Assembly: GCA_026002045.1 (NCBI GenBank)
Contig: BOAV01000056.1
Location: 1 to 15,607, forward strand
Origin: Spirochaetia bacterium
GTDB taxonomy: Bacteria; Spirochaetota; Spirochaetia; Treponematales; Breznakiellaceae
Direction: 5' to 3'
Length of the DNA: 15,607 bases
In this document: piece by piece, positions 7,037-13,910 of the stretch
Position numbering within the stretch: the first letter of the stretch is position 1
How the letters are laid out: each line of letters starts with the position of its first letter
Program-made: the position numbers and the translations under genes
The notes under the pieces: model-generated
What the model saw: the letters and a program-made list of their open reading frames with translations, nothing else
What the model was told of the DNA's origin: nothing
Databases searched by the model: none

Positions 7037-7890
7037 ATAAGCCGCAGAACAAGCCCCAGCGCTGGCAAAAGGCAGGAAGGCGTGACAGCGGACCGGAAGA
7101 ACTTCTGCGAAAACGGGAACCTTTCTGTGTTGCGGCCTGCAACCGGTTTTTGCACCGGTCGGCCTTTCATGATCATCTGTGGGTTCTGCGGGACAGGGAA
7201 GGCGCGGTTGAGGCCCTGCTGCTTCACAGTAACCGATCCTTCTTTCCCGTGTTCAGGGACTTGAGCAATATTCCGATCCCTCATTTTCTGAACCGGCTCA
7301 TTCGTAACAACCCGATTCATGCGGTTCAGGGTCTGTGGGAGGATGCACTTGTTTTAGAAAACATCATAGGGGATTTTGGAATTTATCCTATAGAAAGTAT
7401 CGACTACGATTTGATGGCCCTGGACCGGGAGCCTCCTGCGGACAGTTTTAATGCGGGCCCACCGGGGCTTGTCATCCGGCGGCCTGAAAGTAAAGATATG
7501 GCAAAGCTTTTGCCCCTCCAGGCCGCCTATGAGCAGGAGGAGGTTCTGCCCTACGGGGCGGTATTCAACCCCGCTTCCAGCAGGGCGGCCCTGGAACACA
7601 TCCTTTCCCGTGAGCATATCCTTTGCGCCGAACTCGACGGCCGCATGATCGCCAAGGTGAACACCAGCGCCGAATCCTTTACCCGCTGCCAAATCGGCGG
7701 CGTATATGTCCACCCCGATTACCGGGGCCGGGGCATTGCCGCCCGGATCTGCGCGGAACTTGTCCGCAGCATCCTCCCCACAGGCAGGGGAGTCTCCCTC
7801 TTTGTTAAAAAACGAAATTCCGCCGCCCGGTCCGTGTATCGCCGCATCGGTTTTGAGATTTTATCGGATTACCGGATCAGTTATTATTAA
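7033..7890 (+). CDS. GNAT-family N-acetyltransferase
   Basis: 285 aa, from a TTG start that overlaps the GH3 stop codon; GGAGGGAG at 7019-7026 gives it a strong, well-spaced ribosome binding site. The C-terminal half (about 145-285) is a GNAT domain: GGVYVHPDY (222-230), the acetyl-CoA pyrophosphate loop RGRGIA (231-236) and the late KKRNSAARSVYRRIGFE strand-helix (259-275). The N-terminal 140 residues form a separate domain of unknown role, an arrangement seen in some GNAT proteins. The acetyl acceptor is unknown. Its tight coupling to a hexosaminidase makes an amino-sugar or wall-fragment substrate possible, but that is only an inference from position. It appears to be the last gene of the trxB operon; the 60 bases to the convergent gene show no clear terminator. 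Confidence 0.82.
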   Translation: MNKPQNKPQRWQKAGRRDSGPEELLRKREPFCVAACNRFLHRSAFHDHLWVLRDREGAVEALLLHSNRSFFPVFRDLSNIPIPHFLNRLIRNNPIHAVQGLWEDALVLENIIGDFGIYPIESIDYDLMALDREPPADSFNAGPPGLVIRRPESKDMAKLLPLQAAYEQEEVLPYGAVFNPASSRAALEHILSREHILCAELDGRMIAKVNTSAESFTRCQIGGVYVHPDYRGRGIAARICAELVRSILPTGRGVSLFVKKRNSAARSVYRRIGFEILSDYRISYY

Positions 7891-7950
7891 GGCGTAAAAA
7901 TAAAATCATCTATTAAATTTGGCGCCGCCTTTTGCGTCCCCGATCAAACC

Positions 7951-9936
7951 TTACGGAAAAAGTTTGAATATCACGATTCTCCCGTCAGGAATGATTTTGA
8001 GCATATTGGAATCATCCAATCCGGCTTTGAAAAGTTCGTCATACATTTGATGTTCGTGCATATCAAATTCACGGTTAAAGACATAGATGACATCATAATG
8101 TTCATTCGGTGAATAACGCGGTAAGTCCGGCTCATGATAATAAGCCGCTAAATGCGGCGCGTTGTCGAGCATCGCGGCTTTTTTATCAGGATGCGCCTGC
8201 GCGTCCAGTGTGATATAGCGGCGGCTTTCCTTGTAGTACTCATACCCACCGCCGGGTATATCCGATCGGCTTCCATATATACCATTGCTCAACAGCAAAA
8301 CAAGAACAAGTGAAAGGCCGATTCTGTTTTTCGGCAGCGCAGCAATTGCCGCCGCCACGATGGAGAGCAAAAACGGAAAATTTACAGGCATAAGGTAACG
8401 ATAACCAATCATCGGCTTAAAGAACGAGATAAGAAAACTGAGCATAAAAACAAGCGCCGGAATGCAGAGTATATACGCCCAGCCTGTTTTTTTGCCTTCC
8501 CCAATAAAAGAAACTGCCGCGATTTTTTTCCAGTTGACAAAGGCGATTATAGTCAAAAGTAAAAGAAGCGCAAAAATGAGCGCATAATCGGGACGTATCA
8601 CAATATCACGGCTAAAATCATAGCGGTCCACAAAAAGTTTGTAGAGAAAGAACGGCATGAACGAAAGGGCAACAACGATATTTGCCGCAAGGAATTTCAG
8701 AATGTTGCCGATGTGCCGTTTTCGTAAAAGTGAGTAAACACAATAAAAAACGAAATTTGCCATCACAAACAAAATACCGTAGTAATGGGCGTTCACGATG
8801 ATCATACACGGCAGGGCATACAGAACAAGATTGACGGGCGAACATTTTTTCAGAACCCGCAAAAAAAGAAACGCGATTACCGGGGCAAGCGCCATTTTGA
8901 GAATATACGCGCGCATCTCCTGCGAGTATTCAACCGCAAATCCGGATATTGCCATGAAGAACGCGCCCAAAAGCGCCGTCTTTTTATCAAAATTCTTTTT
9001 GAGAAAAAGGTAGAGCCCAGGGCAGGCAAGCGTGCCGAGCAGCACAGAAAGCAGTGTTCCTGATGCCTCATTCCAGCCGCTTAATTTGAACCAGTATTTA
9101 AGCAGCAAAAAATATGCGGGCGGATTGCCGTCGTCCATAAAAACAGAAAGAAACGGCGCATTGGGATTACCCGCGAGAGCCGCCGAATACAATTCATCCG
9201 TCCACGCGGAATGGCGGATATAGCCGTTAATACGCAGTAAAAAAGCAAAAACGGTTATGACGGCAAGCAGTACCGCGGCGGTATATTTTTTTCCGCGTAA
9301 TTCATTGTATTTTTCAAAAAGCTCTTTCCGGTAAAGGAAAAAAATGACGCATAAAAAAAGCCACGGCACAAGGAATCTGCCGGGAGAAAAGAAAAACGCG
9401 CATAACAATTTGAGCGCGATATTGAATTCTCCGTAATAATTTACCCAGTCTTTAATCAAAAACGACTTTGTATAATACATTTGCGGCAATCGAAAAAGCG
9501 TATAATCACCCTTTTCTGATTTTTCAAATTGCACCACTTTGTCTTTTGTAAAATAATACACCTTGTTCCCGATAAACACGCTTATATTTTCGATAGCCTT
9601 GAGCGTACTTTCCGCACTCTCTTTCGGCAGACGCAAAAAAAGCCTGCGGTGAAAGTTACTTGAACGAATTTCCGTATGGATAACGACTCTGCCTCCGGTG
9701 GGCGCACTTGTTGGTGAGAAATAATAATTGGCATTCAAAATTGGTTCGGATAAAACAGAAATATTTTCGATAAAATTTTTGTCTATCTCTATGTTGATAT
9801 TAACCGGAGCAAGCCATTCACCGAACATAAGCCTTGCGGGATCGGCAACAATAGCGATAAACGCCGAAAGCGCGGCGCTTGTTAAAAAGGCAGTGGCGCA
9901 GATTACAGATAAAATTGCTCTTGTTTTTTTATTCAT
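7951..9936 (-). CDS. GT39-like (GT-C fold) membrane glycosyltransferase
   Basis: 661 aa, polytopic, with roughly a dozen membrane segments. The start is the ATG at 9936, which overlaps the end of the GT2-GtrA gene by 8 bases; the ribosome binding site (GGAGAAAG) lies inside that gene. W246-T-D247-E248-L in the first external loop of the core is the acidic catalytic motif of the GT39/ArnT group, followed by DDGNPPAYFLLLKYW, the counterpart of the family's HPPLYYLLL. Such enzymes take sugar from a polyprenyl phosphate on the outer face of the membrane and pass it to lipid, protein or glycan. Between the first and second membrane segments lies an extra extracytoplasmic domain of about 145 residues (31-175), not usual for the family. 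The gene is AT-richer than its neighbours. The acceptor and sugar are unknown. Confidence 0.8.
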   Translation of the reverse strand: MNKKTRAILSVICATAFLTSAALSAFIAIVADPARLMFGEWLAPVNINIEIDKNFIENISVLSEPILNANYYFSPTSAPTGGRVVIHTEIRSSNFHRRLFLRLPKESAESTLKAIENISVFIGNKVYYFTKDKVVQFEKSEKGDYTLFRLPQMYYTKSFLIKDWVNYYGEFNIALKLLCAFFFSPGRFLVPWLFLCVIFFLYRKELFEKYNELRGKKYTAAVLLAVITVFAFLLRINGYIRHSAWTDELYSAALAGNPNAPFLSVFMDDGNPPAYFLLLKYWFKLSGWNEASGTLLSVLLGTLACPGLYLFLKKNFDKKTALLGAFFMAISGFAVEYSQEMRAYILKMALAPVIAFLFLRVLKKCSPVNLVLYALPCMIIVNAHYYGILFVMANFVFYCVYSLLRKRHIGNILKFLAANIVVALSFMPFFLYKLFVDRYDFSRDIVIRPDYALIFALLLLLTIIAFVNWKKIAAVSFIGEGKKTGWAYILCIPALVFMLSFLISFFKPMIGYRYLMPVNFPFLLSIVAAAIAALPKNRIGLSLVLVLLLSNGIYGSRSDIPGGGYEYYKESRRYITLDAQAHPDKKAAMLDNAPHLAAYYHEPDLPRYSPNEHYDVIYVFNREFDMHEHQMYDELFKAGLDDSNMLKIIPDGRIVIFKLFP

Positions 9937-11139
9937 GATCTTTCTTTCTCCATACAAACAATTTTGATAATGCAAAATTAATTATCATTCCCGCGGCAAT
10001 GCCGCATGCCTGGGCGATGAATTTATAGGGAAACGCAAAACGGGCGATGACAACCATCATCACCGCGATATTCACGGCAAGCCCAAAAAGCGATGAACCC
10101 ATGAACAAGATCCATTTTTTGGCAGACAATTTCTCATGTGCCGTATTCCCTGCGAATGACCATTTGTGATTGATGATATAGTTTTGTGTTCCTGCAATCA
10201 GAAAACAGCCAATACTAACCGGAATTTCAGGAAACAACAATTTGTCGGCGCAAATAAAAAAGATGAGTAAATTCGTAATTGTTCCAAGTCCGCCGGTTAT
10301 GGCAAATTTTATAAATTGGTCTATTCCACTGTCTTTTCCAACGGCCGTTTTGATTTTCCAAATATTTACCAGGGCTTCCAGAAAAATCTTTTTGGACATT
10401 TTTGACTTTCCGAGTTTTCTGTCAGGAAAAACAATGGGGATTTCTTTTATGGAACAACCTGCGGCGAAACTTCGGTATTTCATTTCAACCTGAAATGAAT
10501 ATCCCCTTGAAATGATATTCTGTAAACCGATTTTTTCAAGCGTGGTTTTACGCCACATATTAAAGCCGCCGGTTAGATCCTTTATGGGACATCCCAAAAC
10601 CATACGGGAATATATCGAACCGCCTTTTGAGATCATATTACGAATTGCAGACCAGCCTTCAACACCGCCGCCCTTTATATTTCTTGATCCTATTACCACA
10701 TCAAAAGCCGTAATTTCTTTAAGCATTTCGGGGATATATTCAGGCCTGTGGGAAAAGTCTGCGTCCATTTCCAAAAAGACATCGTAAGGGCGATCCATGC
10801 CCCATTCAAATGCGGTAAGATATGCCTTCGCCAAACCTTGTTTTTCTGGACGATTCAATATGTGCAGCCGTTTTTGATAACCCGGGATTAAATGTTCAAC
10901 TATTTTTGCCGTTCCATCAGGTGAATTATCATCAATAACTAGAATTTCTGCATTAGATGGGATATATTCAAAAACCGTCTTTACAAACAGTTCTATATTT
11001 TCTGCTTCATTATATGTGGGAATTGTGACCAAGAGATGAGGGGGCTTGACAAAGTTTAACGGAGCGTCATAATTCTCTTGGCTCTTGGCTCTTGGCTCTT
11101 GGCTCTTGGCTCTTGGCTCTTGGCTCTTGGCTCTTGCAT
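9929..11139 (-). CDS. Phase-variable DPM1-like GT2 fused to GtrA (assembled OFF)
   Basis: The catalytic frame runs to a stop at 9929. The only ATG behind a plausible promoter (11137-11139) is separated from it by a heptanucleotide tract and, as assembled, reads out of frame: 27 codons to TAA at 11056-11058. A TTG at 11032 is the first in-frame start after the tract but has no ribosome binding site. Numbered from that TTG, the GT2 domain has IPTYNEAENI (4-13), DDNSPDGT (34-41), DxD as DAD (90-92), the GSRNIKGGG segment (115-123) and TGGFNMWRK; a four-helix GtrA domain follows (about 239-367). DPM1-like enzymes make polyprenyl-phosphate mannose or glucose; GtrA domains are linked to flipping it. 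The downstream GT39-like gene overlaps by 8 bases, so OFF could also lower its translation. Confidence 0.78.
11075..11136 (-). repeat. Heptanucleotide tandem repeat (CCAAGAG), 8 full units plus partial
   Basis: On the coding (minus) strand CCAAGAG repeats perfectly eight times (11075-11130), with a ninth unit lacking its first base (11131-11136) directly behind the ATG at 11137-11139. All three frames through the tract are open and encode the same seven-residue cycle (EPRAKSQ). Only one of the three downstream frames continues into the glycosyltransferase; the other two reach a stop within a few codons (TGA or TAA). This is the form of a slipped-strand contingency repeat. Confidence 0.93.
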
Positions 11140-11144
11140 ATTTT

Positions 11145-11173
11145 CTTATATCATAAATCGTCAAAAATGAAAA
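11145..11173 (-). promoter_or_regulatory. Possible promoter of the GT2-GtrA / GT39 operon
   Basis: On the minus strand TTTTCA (11168-11173) and TATAAG (11145-11150) are 17 bases apart, with an overlapping alternative -10, TATGAT (11150-11155). They lie between the feo terminator and the ATG at 11139. Transcription would begin at or within a few bases of that ATG, so the mRNA may be leaderless; no good Shine-Dalgarno sequence is seen. Confidence 0.35.
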
Positions 11174-11195
11174 GTCCCGCTGCAAGAAGCGGGGC
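11160..11195 (-). terminator. Rho-independent terminator of the feo operon
   Basis: On the minus strand an 8-base stem (one G-U pair; arms 11188-11195 and 11174-11181) with the loop TCTTGC is followed by ACTTTTCATTTTT. It lies 13 bases past the stop of the last feo gene. It also ends the idea that the upstream extension of the GT2 frame is coding. Confidence 0.75.
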
Positions 11196-11207
11196 GCATT
11201 TTTGAAA

Positions 11208-11390
11208 TTAGTTTTTTTCCGCCGCCGCGCAGTGCGGACAGGGCGCCGCAGTCTTCTTAAACGCCCTGCCCTTCCCCGCGCAGCAATCCGGCCGCTTGCT
11301 CCGCAGGGTCCGCACAATACGCAGCGCCACAAAGAGCGCCGCCAGTGCAACGATAACTACAATAATTCCCGTCTCGATCATGGGACTCAT
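11208..11390 (-). CDS. FeoB-associated Cys-rich membrane protein
   Basis: 60 aa. One N-terminal membrane segment (about 6-26) is followed by a basic stretch (RTLRSKR) and a cysteine-rich tail: C36-C37, C51 and C54. Size, layout and position match the small FeoB-associated membrane proteins found after feoB in many anaerobes; a role with FeoB in ferrous iron passage is assumed for the family but not proven. The ATG overlaps the feoB stop (ATGA), so translation is coupled. A second in-frame ATG at codon 4 is possible. The terminator begins 13 bases after the stop. The GT2 open frame overlaps this gene on the same strand, but that extension is not coding. Confidence 0.82.
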   Translation of the reverse strand: MSPMIETGIIVVIVALAALFVALRIVRTLRSKRPDCCAGKGRAFKKTAAPCPHCAAAEKN

Positions 11391-13462
11391 AACAGGACTC
11401 CCAAACCAAAGAGGCTTCCAAGCTGATAGACGATGGTGCAGAGGGTCCAGCCAAGGACCAGCAGAAACAACACTTCAAAGCCCAGCCACTTCCAGCCGAT
11501 TTCCGCCTTGATGGTTGCCAGAGCGGCGAAGCATGGCGGGATGATCAGGGTAAAGAGCATGAACACAAAGGCGGCCAGGGGGTTCATGTCCGGGTCCTGC
11601 CGTATGGCGTCCCGGAGGCCCTCGCTTTCCTCGTCCTCCTCGGTGCCCACCCGGTAGAGGATGCCCAGGGTGGAGACGATCACTTCCTTGGCGGCAAAGC
11701 CCGTCACGGAGGCGGCGGCCAGTTTCCACTCAAAGCCCATGGGCCGGAAAACGGGGACGATAAAATGCCCCAACTGCCCGGCGTAGCTGTGTTCCAGCGC
11801 CGCTTCTGCGTTTACGACCGATTCCTCAGCCGCGCCCGGCGCAGGTTCGTAGGCGGGGAAACTGGTGATGGCCCAGATCAGAATCGCCGATGCCAGGATG
11901 ATGGTCCCCGCCTTTTTGACGTAGAGCCAGGTTTTTTCCCATACATGCCAGAGTATGCCCTGGGGGGTTGGCGCGCGGTAGGGGGGGAGCTCCATCACGA
12001 AGGGGGTGGGATCGCCCTTGAGTACGGTTTTTTTCAGCACGAATGCGCAGCAGAGGCTGAGGACCACCCCGACGGCATACAGAACCATCACCATGCTGGC
12101 GGCGTGATTCGGGAAGAAGGCCGCCGCCAAAAGTACATGGACCGGCAGTTTTGCGCCGCAGCTCATGAAGGGGGTGATGAGGATGGTGATGATCCGGTCA
12201 CGGGGACTTTTCAAAGTACGGGAAGCCATGATCGCCGGGACAGAACAGCCAAAGCCCAGCATCATGGGGAATATTGACTGGCCGTGAAGGCCGAAAGCGT
12301 GGAGCAGTTTGTCCGTGGCAAAGGCCGCCCGCGACATATAGCCCACATCTTCCAGAATCGACAGCAGGAAAAACAGTATTACTATTAACGGGACAAAAGA
12401 GAGGACGCCCCCCACGCCGCCGATAATTCCGTCTACCAGAAGGGATCTGATCAAAGAGTCGCTCATGGTGTTCAGGATGGTATCGCTGAGGAAGCCGAAA
12501 AAAGTTTCGAGCCAAGCCATGGGATATTCACCCAACAGGAAGGTAAGCTGAAACACGCTCCAAAGAACCAGAATAAAAATCGGCAGTGACAGGAAGCGGT
12601 TCATGATCACCTTGTCCACGGCCTCGGTAACGGAGAAGTCCGCATGTTTGACGATTTTGATGGATTCCCGCACCGCTCCCCGGATATAACCGTAACGCTG
12701 TTCGGTAACGATGATCTCGGAATCCTTGCCGTAGTGTTTATCCAGCCATGTCACCGCTTCCCGCGCGGCGGCCTCAATTTGCGGGGCGCCGGAATGTTCC
12801 TTGAGCCGCTCGTAGGCGTTGGCATCCTTTTCCAACAGTTTTACTGCGAGCCAGCGCGCCGGATATTTGGCGCTGAACGCCGTATCTGCGGCAATTGATT
12901 TTTGTAAAATTGCAAGCCTGGATTCGATTTCATCACCGTAATGTATCGAATGTGAATCAGATGGAGCGCTGACAGTAGCATCAATAGCATCCAAAAGCGC
13001 ATCAATGCCGATGCCCTTGGGCCCGATGGTTTTTACCAGGGGGAGACCCAGGGAAAGGCTCAAATTCTTTTCATCAACAATGATGCCTTTGGCCTCGGCC
13101 TCGTCGCTCATGTTAAGCGCCCCAATGACCGGGATGCCCAGTTCCTGAAACTGGAGGCACAGATATAAATTGCGTTCCAAATTTGTGGAGTCCAGCACAT
13201 CAACGATGATATCGGGCTTTTCGTCAAGAATAAAATCCCGCGCCACCACTTCGTCAATTGAATAGGCGGTCAAGCTATAAATACCCGGCAGATCAATAAA
13301 ACGGTACTGTTTGTCCCCCCGAACCCGGATGCCCTCCCGTTTTTCCACGGTGACGCCGGGATAGTTCCCCACCTTGTGGTGAGCCCCGGTGATGGCGTTA
13401 AAAAGGGTGGTCTTGCCGGAGTTGGGATTCCCCGCTAAAGCGATTGTAAGATTATTATTCAT
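11387..13462 (-). CDS. feoB: Ferrous iron transporter FeoB
   Basis: 691 aa, at the short end of the family. The cytoplasmic G domain shows G1 GNPNSGKT (11-18), the G2 threonine in PGVTVEKREG (35-44), G3 DLPG (57-60) and G4 NMSD (117-120). A helical GDI-type region follows, then the membrane core with two gate motifs: GCSVPAIMASRT and MSCGAKLPV, which carries the conserved cysteine. FeoB brings Fe2+ across the inner membrane under anaerobic or reducing conditions, driven or gated by nucleotide hydrolysis. The start overlaps the feoA stop (ATGA) and the stop overlaps the next gene in the same way, so the three are made together. No damage is seen. Confidence 0.96.
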   Translation of the reverse strand: MNNNLTIALAGNPNSGKTTLFNAITGAHHKVGNYPGVTVEKREGIRVRGDKQYRFIDLPGIYSLTAYSIDEVVARDFILDEKPDIIVDVLDSTNLERNLYLCLQFQELGIPVIGALNMSDEAEAKGIIVDEKNLSLSLGLPLVKTIGPKGIGIDALLDAIDATVSAPSDSHSIHYGDEIESRLAILQKSIAADTAFSAKYPARWLAVKLLEKDANAYERLKEHSGAPQIEAAAREAVTWLDKHYGKDSEIIVTEQRYGYIRGAVRESIKIVKHADFSVTEAVDKVIMNRFLSLPIFILVLWSVFQLTFLLGEYPMAWLETFFGFLSDTILNTMSDSLIRSLLVDGIIGGVGGVLSFVPLIVILFFLLSILEDVGYMSRAAFATDKLLHAFGLHGQSIFPMMLGFGCSVPAIMASRTLKSPRDRIITILITPFMSCGAKLPVHVLLAAAFFPNHAASMVMVLYAVGVVLSLCCAFVLKKTVLKGDPTPFVMELPPYRAPTPQGILWHVWEKTWLYVKKAGTIILASAILIWAITSFPAYEPAPGAAEESVVNAEAALEHSYAGQLGHFIVPVFRPMGFEWKLAAASVTGFAAKEVIVSTLGILYRVGTEEDEESEGLRDAIRQDPDMNPLAAFVFMLFTLIIPPCFAALATIKAEIGWKWLGFEVLFLLVLGWTLCTIVYQLGSLFGLGVLL

Positions 13463-13809
13463 GATGCACCTCCATCGGACTGCCCGGCGGGGGGCGTATC
13501 TTTAAACAAAGGATCGACGGCTAAACGGCCCCGTCCGAACAAGCGCCCCAATGGGCGGGATGCGTCCTCCGCCGCAGACCAGTCGCCCACGGGCTCTACT
13601 TCGATCCCTGCGGCTTCGTAGCGGCGGATTAAAATATCATAACCCCGGATTCGCACCTGAAGGGGTCCCCGGAAAAAACCCGCCCTAACTACCGCGCCCT
13701 CGGTCCCGGCGGTAAACCCCATGTCGGCCAATCGTTTGCCAACCTCTTTCCCTAAAGTCACCCGGACCACCGTAAAAGAGGCGCCCCGGGGAGTATCGGA
13801 TAAAAACAT
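13459..13809 (-). CDS. feoA: FeoA, ferrous iron transport accessory protein
   Basis: 116 aa. Residues 1-75 form the SH3-like FeoA fold: GASFTVVRVTLGKEVGKRL, then DMGFTAGTEGAVVR, PLQVRIRGYDILIRRYEAAGIEV. FeoA binds FeoB on the cytoplasmic side and is needed for uptake. The usual length is about 75-85 residues; here a tail of about 40, rich in Gly, Pro and Arg, follows and shows no recognised motif. The start is supported by AGGAG seven bases upstream. It is the first gene of the operon, with promoter, dyad and leader hairpin just before it, and its stop overlaps feoB. Confidence 0.9.
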   Translation of the reverse strand: MFLSDTPRGASFTVVRVTLGKEVGKRLADMGFTAGTEGAVVRAGFFRGPLQVRIRGYDILIRRYEAAGIEVEPVGDWSAAEDASRPLGRLFGRGRLAVDPLFKDTPPAGQSDGGAS

Positions 13810-13819
13810 TGTTGCTCTC

Positions 13820-13848
13820 CTGAGGGCCGGTTTAATACCGCCCCTCAG
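13820..13848 (-). promoter_or_regulatory. Leader hairpin next to the feoA ribosome binding site
   Basis: CTGAGGG (13820-13826) pairs with CCCTCAG (13842-13848) and CGGT (13828-13831) with ACCG (13837-13840); one mismatch lies between, and the loop is five bases. On the feoA mRNA the 3' arm ends in CAG, the first bases of the CAGGAG ribosome binding site, so folding could lower feoA translation. That effect is an inference. Confidence 0.5.
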
Positions 13849-13853
13849 TTGTT

Positions 13854-13882
13854 AGCATAATATAACTAAAAAATCATGTCAA
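13854..13882 (-). promoter_or_regulatory. Predicted feo operon promoter
   Basis: On the minus strand a perfect TTGACA (13877-13882) and TATGCT (13854-13859) are separated by 17 bases. Transcription would start near 13847, giving a leader of about 40 bases. TTGTTAGC, also part of the dyad just upstream, recurs here on the plus strand at 13849-13856 over the -10 region. Confidence 0.65.
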
Positions 13883-13885
13883 CAG

Positions 13886-13909
13886 AAATTTGTTATAGCT
13901 AACAAATTT
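13886..13909. promoter_or_regulatory. Perfect 10-base dyad upstream of feoA (candidate metal-regulator operator)
   Basis: AAATTTGTTA (13886-13895) and TAACAAATTT (13900-13909) are perfect inverted arms around a 4-base centre, four bases upstream of the feo -35 box. The size, AT-rich ends and GTTAGC core resemble operators of DtxR/MntR/TroR-type metal regulators, but no regulator gene lies in the window. It also sits right after the stop of the upstream gene, so weak termination is an alternative. Confidence 0.55.
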
Positions 13910-13910
13910 T

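Noticed and set aside
11075..11136. Tandem repeat as a CRISPR array
   Set aside because: Units are seven bases long with no spacers; it is a simple sequence repeat.
11140..11350. In-frame upstream extension of the GT2 gene to an ATG at 11350
   Set aside because: It would run through the feo terminator hairpin and overlap the small Cys-rich feo gene in the same direction; the encoded residues are Arg/Cys-rich out-of-frame sequence.
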